A stretch of DNA of 64,000 nucleotides, taken from NCBI RefSeq assembly GCF_005937185.1, contig NZ_VCNI01000002.1, positions 372,001 through 436,000 on the forward strand, in the 5' to 3' direction. Positions 35,449-46,600 of this stretch are shown one piece after another; position 1 is the stretch's first letter; each line of letters opens with the position of its first letter. A model generated the notes under the pieces. It was given only the letters and a program-made list of their open reading frames with translations. It searched no databases and was not told the origin of the DNA. Source of the DNA: Flagellimonas algicola. GTDB taxonomy: Bacteria > Bacteroidota > Bacteroidia > Flavobacteriales > Flavobacteriaceae. Made by a program: the position numbers and the translations under genes.

Positions 35449-36537
35449 ATGAAAGATTTTGCTGAAAAACACAAAAAGCTCATCAGTTTCATCCTTTTCT
35501 CCTTGTATGTAGGGTGCATACTGTTATCTGCTCAAGAAACTCCTAGAAAATATGTTGCCTATAAGGCAACAGAAACCATAAAAATTGATGGCCTAGCAGA
35601 GGAATCTTCATGGAAAAATGCCCCGTGGTCCGATTTGTTTATCGACATTGAAGGCGTTAAGAAACCTATCTACGACACCCAAGTCAAGATGCTTTGGGAT
35701 GAAACCCATATCTACTTCTTTGCCCGAATGAAAGAACCACACGTTTGGGGAGACATTACGGAACATGATGCGGTGATTTTCCACAATAATGATTTCGAGG
35801 TATTCCTAGATCCCGAAGGAGACGTGCATGGGTATTATGAACTGGAGTGGAACGTATTAAACACCGTTTGGGATCAATACCTCACCGCCCCATATCGCGC
35901 AGGCAACGAAACCTTGAATGGATGGGAGGCTTTGGGAATGCAATCTGCAGTCGCCATACAGGGAACGCTTAATGATCCTTCCGATATCGACCAGGGGTGG
36001 ACCTTGGAAATAGCGATTCCCTTTCAGGATTTACGTACCGGTTATTACCAAGACAATGTTCCCAAAGGCAAATTTTGGAGGGTTGGATTTTCCAGGGTGA
36101 ATTGGGACCATGATATCAAGGATGGGAAGTATTCGAGAAAGAAAAACCCAAAAACAGGCAAACATTTACCAGAATACAACTGGGTCTGGTCTCCGCAGTA
36201 TGTCATCAATATGCATGAACCCGAACGATGGGGTTACGTATATTTTTCTGAGAACGAAGTGGGCACCACAACGGACAAATTTGAAATCCCCAAGGACGAT
36301 TACGTTAAATGGTATCTGTACGAGTTATATCGCGATTTGATTCAGCAAAAAGGAAAGTTCAAATGGAAGATAGCAGATGGGCAAAAGTTCACTGAACCAA
36401 AAATAATTCAAGGAAAGAAAGTAATCGCGGAACTGGAAAACCACAAAACAGGATTCACCATTTGGACGAAAAGCCCTTTTACTAAAAAAATCTTGGCTGT
36501 AGGTTCAGACGGGAAGTTCAGGGTCTTAAGCAAATAA
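35449..36537 (+). CDS. Secreted CBM9-like (DOMON-type) carbohydrate-binding protein
   Basis: 362 aa with a signal peptide (about 1-28, ending LSAQE). The body (about 35-265) matches CBM9-like proteins of polysaccharide loci: IKIDGLAEESSWKNAPW, TQVKMLWDETHIYFFARM, NNDFEVFLDPEGD, YYELEWNVLNTVWD, GWTLEIAIPFQDL and WRVGFSRVNW. The C-terminal tail (about 280-362) is charged and mixed. Probably a periplasmic or surface glycan-binding protein; its ligand is unknown. It lies between GH130 and the second GH92 in the same transcript. Confidence 0.85.
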   Translation: MKDFAEKHKKLISFILFSLYVGCILLSAQETPRKYVAYKATETIKIDGLAEESSWKNAPWSDLFIDIEGVKKPIYDTQVKMLWDETHIYFFARMKEPHVWGDITEHDAVIFHNNDFEVFLDPEGDVHGYYELEWNVLNTVWDQYLTAPYRAGNETLNGWEALGMQSAVAIQGTLNDPSDIDQGWTLEIAIPFQDLRTGYYQDNVPKGKFWRVGFSRVNWDHDIKDGKYSRKKNPKTGKHLPEYNWVWSPQYVINMHEPERWGYVYFSENEVGTTTDKFEIPKDDYVKWYLYELYRDLIQQKGKFKWKIADGQKFTEPKIIQGKKVIAELENHKTGFTIWTKSPFTKKILAVGSDGKFRVLSK

Positions 36538-36558
36538 CATAGATCAAAAGATAAGATC

Positions 36559-38805
36559 ATGAAGTTGGGTCACTTGTATATAGGGTTGTTCATTTTAGTA
36601 TTCGCTTGCAATCCTCAACCCGAAAAAGGCAACTCCACCGAACAGCTAATCGATTTTGTCAATCCTTTTATTGGGACGGATGGTCCCGGAAATACTTATC
36701 CTGGCGCCACTACCCCATTCGGTATGGTACAACTGAGTCCCGATATTGGTATTCCAGGCTGGGATCGCATAGCAGGCTATTATTATCAGGATTCTATTAT
36801 CACTGGTTTTTCGCATACCCATTTAACCGGAACAGGCGCAGGGGATCTTTATGACATTTTGGTGATGCCCACCAACAGCAGGTTTTCGGGTCGAATCCAA
36901 GAAAATAATTTCAAACCCTACTCCAGCTTTGACCATACCAGAGAAGGCGCATCTCCAGGTTTTTATTGGGTGGATCTTTTGGACTATGGAATAAAAGCCG
37001 AAATGACAGCAACCGCCAGAGTGGGTGTGCATCGCTATACCTTTCCCAAAGACGAGCAAACCCAAATCCATGTGGATTTAGGGTACAGCCTAAACTGGGA
37101 CAGTCCTACGGACACTTTCATCGAAGTGGTAAATGACTCCACCTTGCAAGGGTATCGTATGTCCAATGGCTGGGCCCGCAATCAAAAACTGTATTTTGAA
37201 ATGCAGTTTTCCAAACCCTTTGCATCTTACCAAATCAATGGAGATAAGACATCAGCCAAAATAAGCTTGGACTATGAGCTTGAAAATGGGGAACAAGTCG
37301 TGGTTAAAACAGGTTTGTCATCAGTGAGCAGTGAAGCAGCTGGAAAGGCCATTCAAATTGAAGCCAATAAGGATTTTGATGCCATTCGTTCCCAAACAGA
37401 AGCAAGCTGGGAAAAGGAACTTCAGAAGATACACATCAGCACCGCCAGCGAAGACCAAAAGGCCATATTTTATACCATGATGTACCAGTCCATGCTAGCC
37501 CCCACCTTGTATAGCGATATCAATGGGGAATACAAGGCAGCCAATGACACCCAAGGGAAACATCTCCCACAAACGGATACCGTGGCCAAAGCTTCAGGGT
37601 ACAACAGATACGATACTTTCTCACTCTGGGATACTTTTAGAGCAGCGCATCCTTTGTACACACTTGTACAACAGGAACGGGTTTCGGATATAGTCAAATC
37701 CCTTCTGGCCCATTACCAAGAAACGGGAGTGTTGCCAGTTTGGTCCATGCAGGGAAGTGAGACCCATATGATGATTGGGTATCATGCAGTTCCAGTAATC
37801 GTGGACGCCTATTTTAAAGGTTTTGAGTTTGATTCGGAACTGGCTTACCAAGCTTGCCGCGAAAGTGCGATGGTCAACGACAGGCAAATCGACATCTATA
37901 AAGAATTGGGCTATATCCCGGTGGATGAACAGCATGAAAATTGGTCGGTTTCCAAAACCATGGAATATGCTTTTGATGATTGGTGCATTGCCATGTTTGC
38001 CAAAGATTTGGGGAAAATGGAAGATTACAGACGTTTTCTGATGCGTTCCCAAAATTGGAAGAATCTCTATAACGAAAAAAGGTCCTGGCTACAGCCCAAA
38101 GACACTAATGGGAAATTTATAGAACCTTTTATTCCCAAAGCGTACACTCCCTATTTCTGTGAAAGCAATGCATGGCACTACTATTGGTTTGTGCCGCAAG
38201 ACATAGATGGCCTCATTTCCAAGACTGGAGGAAGTGGTCGCTTTACCCAAAAATTGGATTCCATGTTCAGCTACGCCCCCGAACCTGATGACAAGCTCCC
38301 CTTGTTCAGCACGGGAATGATCGGCCAGTATGCGCACGGGAACGAACCCAGCCATCATGTTGCGTATCTTTATAACTATATTGACCAACCTGCCAAGGCC
38401 CAAAAATTGGTCCGGGAAATATTGGCAAATCAATACAAAAACGAACCCAACGGACATTGTGGAAACGAGGACTGTGGGCAAATGTCCTCCTGGTATATAT
38501 TTAGCGCCTTGGGATTTTATCCGGTTAATCCGGCCCAAGGAGTTTATGATCTCGGAGTTCCTTTGTTTGAAGAGGCAACACTTGCCCTTCCAGATAACAA
38601 GTCTTTTACCATACAAGCTCCCAATGCACCAGAGCTGAAATACGTGGAACACGTCACCCTCAATGGGGCTGTTTTGGATAGAAATTATATTACCCATAAA
38701 GAAATTACTTCTGGAGGCACCTTGGAATTTAGTTTAACCAACGATCCAAAATTGGCTAACGAAAAAATTGGAGCCTCCCCAGAAACCAATAAAATTTATA
38801 GATGA
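36559..38805 (+). CDS. GH92 alpha-mannosidase, lipoprotein (copy 2)
   Basis: 748 aa lipoprotein (LVFAC, Cys about 17). Conserved start DFVNPFIGTDGPGNTYPGATTPFGM; catalytic-domain motifs YFCESNAWHYYW (general acid Glu in ESNAW rather than EGNAW), YAHGNEPSHH and GNEDCGQMSSWYIFSALGFYP. HGNEPSHH again favours alpha-1,2-mannoside activity. It differs from copy 1 in the acid loop, so the acceptor subsite may differ. The next GH92 begins 1 bp after its stop, indicating coupled translation. Confidence 0.94.
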   Translation: MKLGHLYIGLFILVFACNPQPEKGNSTEQLIDFVNPFIGTDGPGNTYPGATTPFGMVQLSPDIGIPGWDRIAGYYYQDSIITGFSHTHLTGTGAGDLYDILVMPTNSRFSGRIQENNFKPYSSFDHTREGASPGFYWVDLLDYGIKAEMTATARVGVHRYTFPKDEQTQIHVDLGYSLNWDSPTDTFIEVVNDSTLQGYRMSNGWARNQKLYFEMQFSKPFASYQINGDKTSAKISLDYELENGEQVVVKTGLSSVSSEAAGKAIQIEANKDFDAIRSQTEASWEKELQKIHISTASEDQKAIFYTMMYQSMLAPTLYSDINGEYKAANDTQGKHLPQTDTVAKASGYNRYDTFSLWDTFRAAHPLYTLVQQERVSDIVKSLLAHYQETGVLPVWSMQGSETHMMIGYHAVPVIVDAYFKGFEFDSELAYQACRESAMVNDRQIDIYKELGYIPVDEQHENWSVSKTMEYAFDDWCIAMFAKDLGKMEDYRRFLMRSQNWKNLYNEKRSWLQPKDTNGKFIEPFIPKAYTPYFCESNAWHYYWFVPQDIDGLISKTGGSGRFTQKLDSMFSYAPEPDDKLPLFSTGMIGQYAHGNEPSHHVAYLYNYIDQPAKAQKLVREILANQYKNEPNGHCGNEDCGQMSSWYIFSALGFYPVNPAQGVYDLGVPLFEEATLALPDNKSFTIQAPNAPELKYVEHVTLNGAVLDRNYITHKEITSGGTLEFSLTNDPKLANEKIGASPETNKIYR

Positions 38806-38806
38806 C

Positions 38807-41149
38807 ATGAAGCTGATAATGACAAACTGCTTACCAAAAGGAATTGCCATGGCTTGGATGGCACTGCTGTTCGTTTCCTGCGGAAATCAAACAACAACCG
38901 ACTCCAACGATACGCCAAAGACAAAAAAAGAACTCCTCTCCTACGTGAACCCGTTAATGGGTACCGATTCGGATTTTAGCTTGTCCAATGGGAATACTTA
39001 TCCGGCAATTGCCACGCCCTGGGGCATGAACTTTTGGACCCCAATGACCTCTAAAATGGGAGATGGTTGGACCTACAAATACGATGAGAAGACTATTCGT
39101 GGTATCAAACAAACCCACCAACCCAGTCCTTGGATCAACGATTATGCTGCCTTTTCCTTAATGGCGGTTACTGGTGAATTGAAATACAAAGAAGAGGAAC
39201 GCGCTTCCCATTTTTCGCACAAGGCCGAAACGGTTCGCCCGGATTATTACAGTGTTTATTTAGCTGATTACGATGTCGTAGCCGAAGTAACCCCTACGGA
39301 AAGAGCTGCCCATTTTCGTTTCACTTTTCCGGAAACCGATCAAGCTTTTATCCTTTTGGATGGTTTTTTTAAAGGCTCCATGGTCAAAGTGTTGCCAGAG
39401 GAACGAAAAATTATAGGCTACTGCCGCAACAACAGTGGTGGGGTACCGGAAAATTTCCACAACTATTTCGTAGCTGAATTTGATAAGGATTTTGAAATCA
39501 CCCATACTTGGGGAGATGATTGGTCCCTTCATGAAAACACAACGGAAAGCAAAGGAGAACATGTGGGTGCCATTATTGGTTTTAAGACGAAAAGAGGCGA
39601 AGCCGTTCATGTAAAAGTGGCTTCTTCATTTATTGGTCCTGAGCAAGCCCAACTCAATCTGGATAGGGAAATTGGTTCCAAAACCTTTAAGGAAACTAGA
39701 GATGAGGCCACCAAGGCTTGGGAGAAGGAATTGGGCCGTATTGAGGTTAGTACGGACAATATTGATCATTTGCGCACTTTTTATTCCTGTCTGTATCGCG
39801 TGTTGTTGTTCCCCAGAAAATTCTATGAGTACGATAGCAATGATCAAATTGTGCATTACAGTCCATACAACGGCCAAGTTTTACCTGGATATATGTTCAC
39901 GGACAATGGCTTTTGGGATACTTTCAGGGCGGTATTTCCATTTTTCAACATGATGTACCCTGAGTTGAACAGTAACATCATGGAAGGCTTGGTCAATACC
40001 TACAAAGAATCAGGTTGGCTACCGGAATGGGCCAGTCCCGGACATCGGGATTGTATGATCGGTTCCAACTCGGCACCCATCATTGCTGATGCCCACTTAA
40101 GTGGCATTGAAGGTTTTGACAAGGAAGTTTTGCTTGATGCCATCATCAAAAACGCAACCGTACCAGATGGAAGGCCAGTTAACAGTGTAGGTCGAGCCGG
40201 TTTGGATTACTACAATGAATTGGGATATGTTCCTTACGATGTGGGCATTCATGAAAATGCAGCTAGAACCCTGGAGTATGCTTATGCCGATTTCACCATT
40301 GCCCAAATGGCAAAATCTTTGGGACAAGATGATTTGGCAGATACCTACTACCAAAAATCCCTGAACTACAAAAAACTGTTTGACCCGTCCACCAAGTTGA
40401 TGCGTGGTAAAAACAAGGATGGTTCCTTCCAGTCACCTTTTAACCCACTAAAGTGGGGTGATGCATTTACAGAAGGCAACAGTCTGCATTATACTTGGAG
40501 TGTTTTCCATGATGTGCAAGGTCTTATTGGACTTATGGGAGGAGATGAAGAATTTACCGGCATGCTGGATGGGGTTTTTAACATGCCTCCGGAATATGAC
40601 GATTCCTACTACGGATTTACCATTCATGAAATCCGGGAAATGCAGATCATGAACATGGGCAACTACGCCCATGGCAACCAACCCATACAGCATATGATCT
40701 ATTTGTACAATTATGCCGGACAGCCTTGGAAATCACAACAAAAAGTACGGGAGGTACTGACGAAATTGTACACGCCAGCCCCAGATGGGTATTGTGGAGA
40801 TGAGGATAATGGTCAGACATCCGCATGGTATGTTTTTAGTTCACTAGGATTCTATCCGGTAGCACCTGCCACCAACCAATACGTTATTGGAGCGCCTCTG
40901 TTTGACGAAGCGACGCTTCATTTACAAAATGGAAATACTTTTAACGTAGTTGCGGCTAGTAATGGCGAAGGCCAACCTTTCATTCAGAATGCCACATTGA
41001 ATGGGAAAAGTTTTGATCAAACCTGGCTTTCCACAGAAATGGTTCAGAACGGGGGCACATTACAATTTAACATGGGAAGTGAGCCCAATGAATCTTGGGC
41101 AACAGCTGAGGATTCCAAACCATATTCCTTATCCAATTCCAAAGAATGA
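38807..41149 (+). CDS. GH92 alpha-mannosidase, lipoprotein (copy 3, divergent)
   Basis: 780 aa from the ATG at 38807; a TTG at 38768 lies inside the previous gene. Lipobox LLFVSC. N-terminal motif YVNPLMGTDSDFSLSNGNTYPAIATPWGM; catalytic motifs FTEGNSLHYTW, YAHGNQPIQH (Gln and Ile-Gln replacing Glu and Ser-His of copies 1 and 2) and GDEDNGQTSAWYVFSSLGFYP. The altered +1-subsite motif suggests a linkage other than alpha-1,2, such as alpha-1,3 or alpha-1,6, or a modified mannose. It overlaps the fourth GH92 by 4 bp. Confidence 0.92.
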   Translation: MKLIMTNCLPKGIAMAWMALLFVSCGNQTTTDSNDTPKTKKELLSYVNPLMGTDSDFSLSNGNTYPAIATPWGMNFWTPMTSKMGDGWTYKYDEKTIRGIKQTHQPSPWINDYAAFSLMAVTGELKYKEEERASHFSHKAETVRPDYYSVYLADYDVVAEVTPTERAAHFRFTFPETDQAFILLDGFFKGSMVKVLPEERKIIGYCRNNSGGVPENFHNYFVAEFDKDFEITHTWGDDWSLHENTTESKGEHVGAIIGFKTKRGEAVHVKVASSFIGPEQAQLNLDREIGSKTFKETRDEATKAWEKELGRIEVSTDNIDHLRTFYSCLYRVLLFPRKFYEYDSNDQIVHYSPYNGQVLPGYMFTDNGFWDTFRAVFPFFNMMYPELNSNIMEGLVNTYKESGWLPEWASPGHRDCMIGSNSAPIIADAHLSGIEGFDKEVLLDAIIKNATVPDGRPVNSVGRAGLDYYNELGYVPYDVGIHENAARTLEYAYADFTIAQMAKSLGQDDLADTYYQKSLNYKKLFDPSTKLMRGKNKDGSFQSPFNPLKWGDAFTEGNSLHYTWSVFHDVQGLIGLMGGDEEFTGMLDGVFNMPPEYDDSYYGFTIHEIREMQIMNMGNYAHGNQPIQHMIYLYNYAGQPWKSQQKVREVLTKLYTPAPDGYCGDEDNGQTSAWYVFSSLGFYPVAPATNQYVIGAPLFDEATLHLQNGNTFNVVAASNGEGQPFIQNATLNGKSFDQTWLSTEMVQNGGTLQFNMGSEPNESWATAEDSKPYSLSNSKE

Positions 41150-43377
41150 TGAAAAAAAACTTCCTAGGGTATTTTCTTATTTTTTTTAGTTGTGCAACCA
41201 TAGCGCAAAACCAAGCCATTGATTATGTGAATCCCTTCATTGGCACCTCCAACTTTGGCACGACCAATCCAGGCCCCATAGCGGTTAGGGGAATGGCCAA
41301 TGTCTCTCCCTTCAATGTGGCGGGCTCTCAAAATCTTCCGTTGGAAAAGGACAGTCGGTGGTTCTCTACTCCCTACGTTCATGAAAACAAATTCCTAACA
41401 GGCTTCAGTCATGTAAACTTGAGCGGAGTGGGTTGTCCAGAGCTCGGTGTGATTCTTGCTATGCCTACCACTGGTGAACTGGAAACGGATCATGAGAAAT
41501 ACGGCTCTACCTATTCCGATGAAATAGCGAAAGTGGGGTATTACTCTTCCCAGTTGGACAAATACGACATCAAGGTGGAGGCAACAGCCACTACCAGGAC
41601 TGGGGTCAGTAAATATTCCTTCCCAGCTGGCAAGGCAAATATTCTTTTAAATCTTGGCTTGGGTCTTACAAATGAACAAGGGGCCCAGGTAAAGATTGTT
41701 TCTCCTACGGAGATTGAAGGGGTCAGGAGTGTTGGGTCTTTCTGTTATTACAAACCCGAGGAAGCCTATCCGGTTTACTTCGTGGCCAAATTCTCCGAAC
41801 CAGCCTCCTCCTTTGGAACCTGGAAAAAGCCAACTACTTATAAAGGTGTGGAAGCACAATGGATGGGTTATAACGGAAAAACCCGACTCATGGAAGGTTT
41901 TACCAAAACGGTTGTCGGCGATAGCATTGGTGCCTATATGCGATACGACTTCAAAATCCCTACCCAAGTGGAAATGAAAATCGGGGTTTCGTACGTTAGC
42001 ATTGAAAATGCTCGGGAAAACCTTGAAAAGGAAACCGCAGGCAAATCCTTTGATGATATAAAGGCAGCGACCCAACAAGAATGGAACCAATACCTTTCCA
42101 AGATTGAAGTTGAAGGCGGAAGTCAGGACGATAAAACGATTTTTTACACAGGACTTTACCATACTTTAATCCACCCCAGTACCTTGAACGACATTAATGG
42201 GGAATATCCGAAAATGCGAACCCGGGAAACCCTGAAAACGGACGGTACTAGATATACTGTGTTTTCCTTTTGGGATACGTACCGCAATTTACACCAACTC
42301 ATGAGTTTGGTATACCCCAAGCAACAATCCAATATGGTGAAGAGCATCCTTCAAATTTATGACGAGTCAGGTTGGTTACCCAAATGGGAACTTAACGCTA
42401 CCGAGACGACCACCATGGTTGGTGATCCGGCCGGTATTGTCCTTGCTGATACTTATCTAAAGGGAATCCAAGATTTTGATGTGGAGAAAGCCTATGAGGC
42501 CATGGTAAAAAGTGCTGATCAGTTGGAGAACAACCCCCTACGCCCAGGTATTAAAGATTATATTGAAAAGGGCTATTTGACCACAAAAACAATCAATAGC
42601 GGTTCCGTTTCCACCACCCAAGAATACAACATCAGTGATTATGCCATTGCACAGTTGGCCAAAGCATTGGGAAAGAAAGAGGACTATAAGCGTTTTTCCA
42701 AACGCAGCCTTTCCTATCGGAAGCTGTTTGACAATGAATTTAATTTACTGCGGCCCAAAAATGATGACGGCAGTTGGCTCACCCCCTACAATCCGGAGAC
42801 CGGTGCAAACTTTGTCAAGAACCTTGGTTTTATTGAAGGCAATGCTTGGCAGTACACCTTTATGGTCTCTCATGATGCCAAGGGACTAATGAAACTAATG
42901 GGCGGTGGCAAAGCGTATTCAAAACAGCTGCAAAACGTTTTTGACAAGAACCAATTTGATATGGCCAACGAACCGGATATTGCTTATCCTTATCTCTTCA
43001 ATTATGTAAAAGGGGAGGAATGGCGCACACAACAAACCGTATCGGATTTGCTTCAAAAATATTTTAAGAATAGCTCCGACGGACTCCCAGGAAATGACGA
43101 TACCGGAACCATGAGCGCATGGGCCGTGTTTTCCATGATGGGGATTTATCCTGTAAATCCCGCCCAACCTATTTATGCGTTGACCCGACCCAAATTTGAA
43201 AAAATCACCATTCATTTGGATGCGGAGTATTATACCAACCAGAAGGTGGTAATCAGCACAAAATTGGGAGAAACCAAAGCGGCTATAGGAAATATTTTTA
43301 TTGATGGTAAAAAGCATAACAGCTATTTTCTTTCCCATCAAAAACTTACAAATTCCAAAACAGTGGAATTCAGGTAA
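41146..43377 (+). CDS. GH92 alpha-mannosidase, secreted (copy 4, most divergent)
   Basis: 743 aa with a signal peptide (ending about ATIAQ, residues 1-22). N-terminal YVNPFIGTSNFGTTNPGPIAVRGM departs from the TYPGA.PFGM form. GFIEGNAWQYTF keeps the general-acid Glu and GNDDTGTMSAWAVFSMMGIYP keeps the base Asp. The HGNEPSHH segment reads DMANEPDIAYP, lacking the His residues. This belongs to a separate GH92 subgroup, probably with non-alpha-1,2 specificity (inference). Last gene of the GH92 array; its ATG overlaps the previous stop. Confidence 0.9.
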   Translation: MMKKNFLGYFLIFFSCATIAQNQAIDYVNPFIGTSNFGTTNPGPIAVRGMANVSPFNVAGSQNLPLEKDSRWFSTPYVHENKFLTGFSHVNLSGVGCPELGVILAMPTTGELETDHEKYGSTYSDEIAKVGYYSSQLDKYDIKVEATATTRTGVSKYSFPAGKANILLNLGLGLTNEQGAQVKIVSPTEIEGVRSVGSFCYYKPEEAYPVYFVAKFSEPASSFGTWKKPTTYKGVEAQWMGYNGKTRLMEGFTKTVVGDSIGAYMRYDFKIPTQVEMKIGVSYVSIENARENLEKETAGKSFDDIKAATQQEWNQYLSKIEVEGGSQDDKTIFYTGLYHTLIHPSTLNDINGEYPKMRTRETLKTDGTRYTVFSFWDTYRNLHQLMSLVYPKQQSNMVKSILQIYDESGWLPKWELNATETTTMVGDPAGIVLADTYLKGIQDFDVEKAYEAMVKSADQLENNPLRPGIKDYIEKGYLTTKTINSGSVSTTQEYNISDYAIAQLAKALGKKEDYKRFSKRSLSYRKLFDNEFNLLRPKNDDGSWLTPYNPETGANFVKNLGFIEGNAWQYTFMVSHDAKGLMKLMGGGKAYSKQLQNVFDKNQFDMANEPDIAYPYLFNYVKGEEWRTQQTVSDLLQKYFKNSSDGLPGNDDTGTMSAWAVFSMMGIYPVNPAQPIYALTRPKFEKITIHLDAEYYTNQKVVISTKLGETKAAIGNIFIDGKKHNSYFLSHQKLTNSKTVEFR

Positions 43378-43605
43378 GGCCAATCCATTGAAATCCAAGG
43401 GAAACCTATCCTTGATTGTGCCATAAATTTCCCAAATCTTTGGGGAAAACCTTATTTCAAACGTTTTCGTTACAATGTTCTTTAGCCTTTGAGCGTCGTT
43501 ATTAGTCGAAAAATTTTCCTATATATATAAGGAATTCGAACTTTTATCATTGCGAACTTAGAGCTTGTTATGAGCTTTAGAAACTAATAACCTAACTCAT
43601 TTAGT
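43378..43605. promoter_or_regulatory. Intergenic promoter region of susC
   Basis: 228 bp between the GH92 array and the SusC gene. It has no coding potential. A near-palindrome, TTCCT (43516-43520), (AT)4A core, AGGAA (43530-43534), and a TATCATTG sequence (43545-43552), one mismatch from the Bacteroidota TAnnTTTG element, lie 50-90 bp before the start. A separate SusCD promoter here is therefore plausible. Confidence 0.4.
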
Positions 43606-46600
43606 ATGAACAGAAAAATTCATTACTTTCTACTACTTGTGTCGTTTTTATGCCTCACGGCAACGATGGCACAGGAAAAAAGAATTTCAGGAAACGTTAC
43701 GGATGCAAGTACAGGAGAGCCTGTTCCCGGGATTAACGTTGTGGAGAAGGGTACTAGAAATGGTACTTCCACTGACTTTGATGGAAACTACACCATCACT
43801 GTTTCAAATGATGCCGCCATTTTGGTGTTTTCTGCCATCGGTTTTACCGAACAGGAAGTTGCCGTTGGCCAACAAACAACTATCAATGTCTCACTAGGAG
43901 AAGATGTTGAGTCTTTAGACGAGGTTGTGGTGACCGCTTTGGGTCTGAGCAGGGAGAAGAAATCCCTGGGATACTCAGTTACCGAACTCTCCGGAGATGC
44001 CGTTTCAACAGTAAAGGAATCCAATGTTGCCAGTTCCCTGGCAGGTAAGGTTGCCGGTGTAGTTGTTTCAAAATCAACTTCCGGTGTTGGTGGTGGTACT
44101 CGAGTGGTAATCCGTGGTAACAACTCTCTTAACGGTAACAACCAGCCACTGTATGTTGTAGATGGTATCCCAATTGACAACTCTACATTAGGTACTGCAG
44201 GTGCTGGAGAATTTAGTGTTCCAGATTTGGGTAATGGTATTTCCGATATCAACTCGGATGATATTGAATCCATTTCTGTACTGAAAGGACCCAACGCTGC
44301 GGCCCTTTATGGATCTAGAGCTGCGAATGGGGCAATCATCATTACCACCAAAAAAGGAACTTTGGGCAGAGGCCTTGGTGTTAACTACACAGCTAGTGTT
44401 ACGTTTGAAGATCCGTTAGTGCTCCCTAAATATCAAAATGAGTTTGGTAGGGGTACAGATGGAAACTTCCCTCAAATTAACCCAAGTGATCCATTGGCCA
44501 CCCAGGTAAATGCAGTTGCATCAACAGGATCATGGGGACCAAGATTTGATGGTTCCCAACAATTGGCGTACAATGGTCAACAAAGAGCTTATACCGCTCA
44601 ACCAAACAATGTAAAGGATTTCTTCAGAACGGGAACAAGTTTGGTAAATACCGTAGCCCTATCCGGAGGAACAGAAAACTCTTCCGTAAGGTTTTCCTAT
44701 ACCAACTCGGATTTGGAGTCCATGCTACCTAATTCCAATGTAAAACGTAACAACTTCAATCTTAGAGGCTTTACAAAATTAGGAGATCGCCTAACAGTTG
44801 ATGCCAAGGCTACTTATTTCCTGCAAGATGCCAAAAATAGACCAAGTCAAGGTACAGAAGGTGTAATGGCCTATTTATGGACCGTTGCGCGTAACGTAAG
44901 GAATTCTGATCTTCAGGTTTTTCAGGATACTGAAAACCCAATCAACCCAGAAGATCCTTTCCGTGTAATTGCCCCTACCTCATCTGGAGGTAATCCATAT
45001 TGGATTTTACAGAACGATCACAACAGTGATAAGCGAAAGAGGTTTACCGGTTTGGTAAAGGTGGATTATCAGTTCACCGATTGGTTGTCAGCTTTTGCAA
45101 GGGCAGGTACTGACCAGGTGACCCAAGATGTGGAAGGATACACCGCAGTTGGACACCATTTCTTCCCACGTGGAGGCATTGGGTTCCGTAAAAATGATAA
45201 AACAGAAACCAACTACGATTTCTTATTGATGTTTAACAAAGACATAACCGAGAAATTGAACTTGACCGCCAACGCAGGTGGTAACATGAGGCATACCACT
45301 GAAATTGATGCAAGAATCAATGGTTCTGAGTTTAAGATTCCAGGGCGCTATTTCTTGAGTAATACAGACGCCGATTTGTTGACTGCCAGTCAAAGTGACC
45401 TTGTAGAAAAAAGAGTAAATTCCCTGTATGGGTCAGCATCCTTTGGTTATGATGATGCAGTTTATTTGGACCTCACCGCCAGAAACGACTGGTCATCGGC
45501 ATTAGCGCCAGAAAACAGATCGTATTTCTATAGCTCTGCAAACGTAAGTATCCTGTTGGATCAAGTATTCAACTTGCAAGGTGGTGCGATTGATATGTTA
45601 AAAGTAAGAGGAAGTATCGCTAGCGTTGGTAATGATACTGGAGCTCGACAGATTGTGAACGTATTTAGTGTTGCAGGTGACGGATACTTGGGCAACGTCC
45701 AAATCAACAGACCTAACATTAAGTTTAGTGAAAGCCTACGACCAGAAGATATTACAACCACTACAGTTGGAGCCGAATTTAGATTGTTTGGTAACAGATT
45801 ATATGGTGACGTATCCTACTATAACATTACAACCAAAGACTTGATTTTTGATGTACCTGTTGATCCAGGTACTGGTTTTAGTTCATTTAGGGAAAATATT
45901 GGTGAAATCAGCAACAAGGGTATTGAAGTCCTTATCGGAGGTACTCCTGTTCGAACGGATAACTTCTCATGGGATATTTCCGCTAACTTCTCTAGGAACA
46001 AAAATGAATTGGTTAGCTTGATCGAAGGTCAAGAAAATTTCCAGTTTAGTAGTAGCAATGGTGGTATTGTGGATGTTCGCGCTCAAGTTGGCGAAGGATT
46101 TGGTGATATTTATACCACTACTTGGTTAAGAAATGATGCTGGACAACTTGTTGTAACGGCAGAAGGCCGCCCAAGAGCTACTGCGGAACGTGAAAAGTTT
46201 GGCAACTATCAGCCAGACTATTCTGGAGGTATTACAAATACATTTAAATACAAAAACTTTACACTAAACACCTTGGTTGACTTTAGGGTTGGTGGAGAGG
46301 TATTCTCCTTTACCGATTCTGCTATGGATGCCTCCGGTGTTTCCGAAAGATCTTTGCAATTCCGTGATGGCGGGGTTTTGGTAGAAGGAGTAATAGACAA
46401 TGGCGATGGAACATTCTCTCCCAACACTACTACTATCAGTGCCCAAGATTACTGGGGTGCTGTCAGTAGCATTGGTTCAGAGTATATTTTCGAGCAAACT
46501 AACTTCAGACTCAGGGAGTTAAGCTTAAGCTACCAATTTCCTAATAAAATGTTAAATGACACATTTATCCAAAATGCATCTCTTAGCTTTATTGGAAGGA

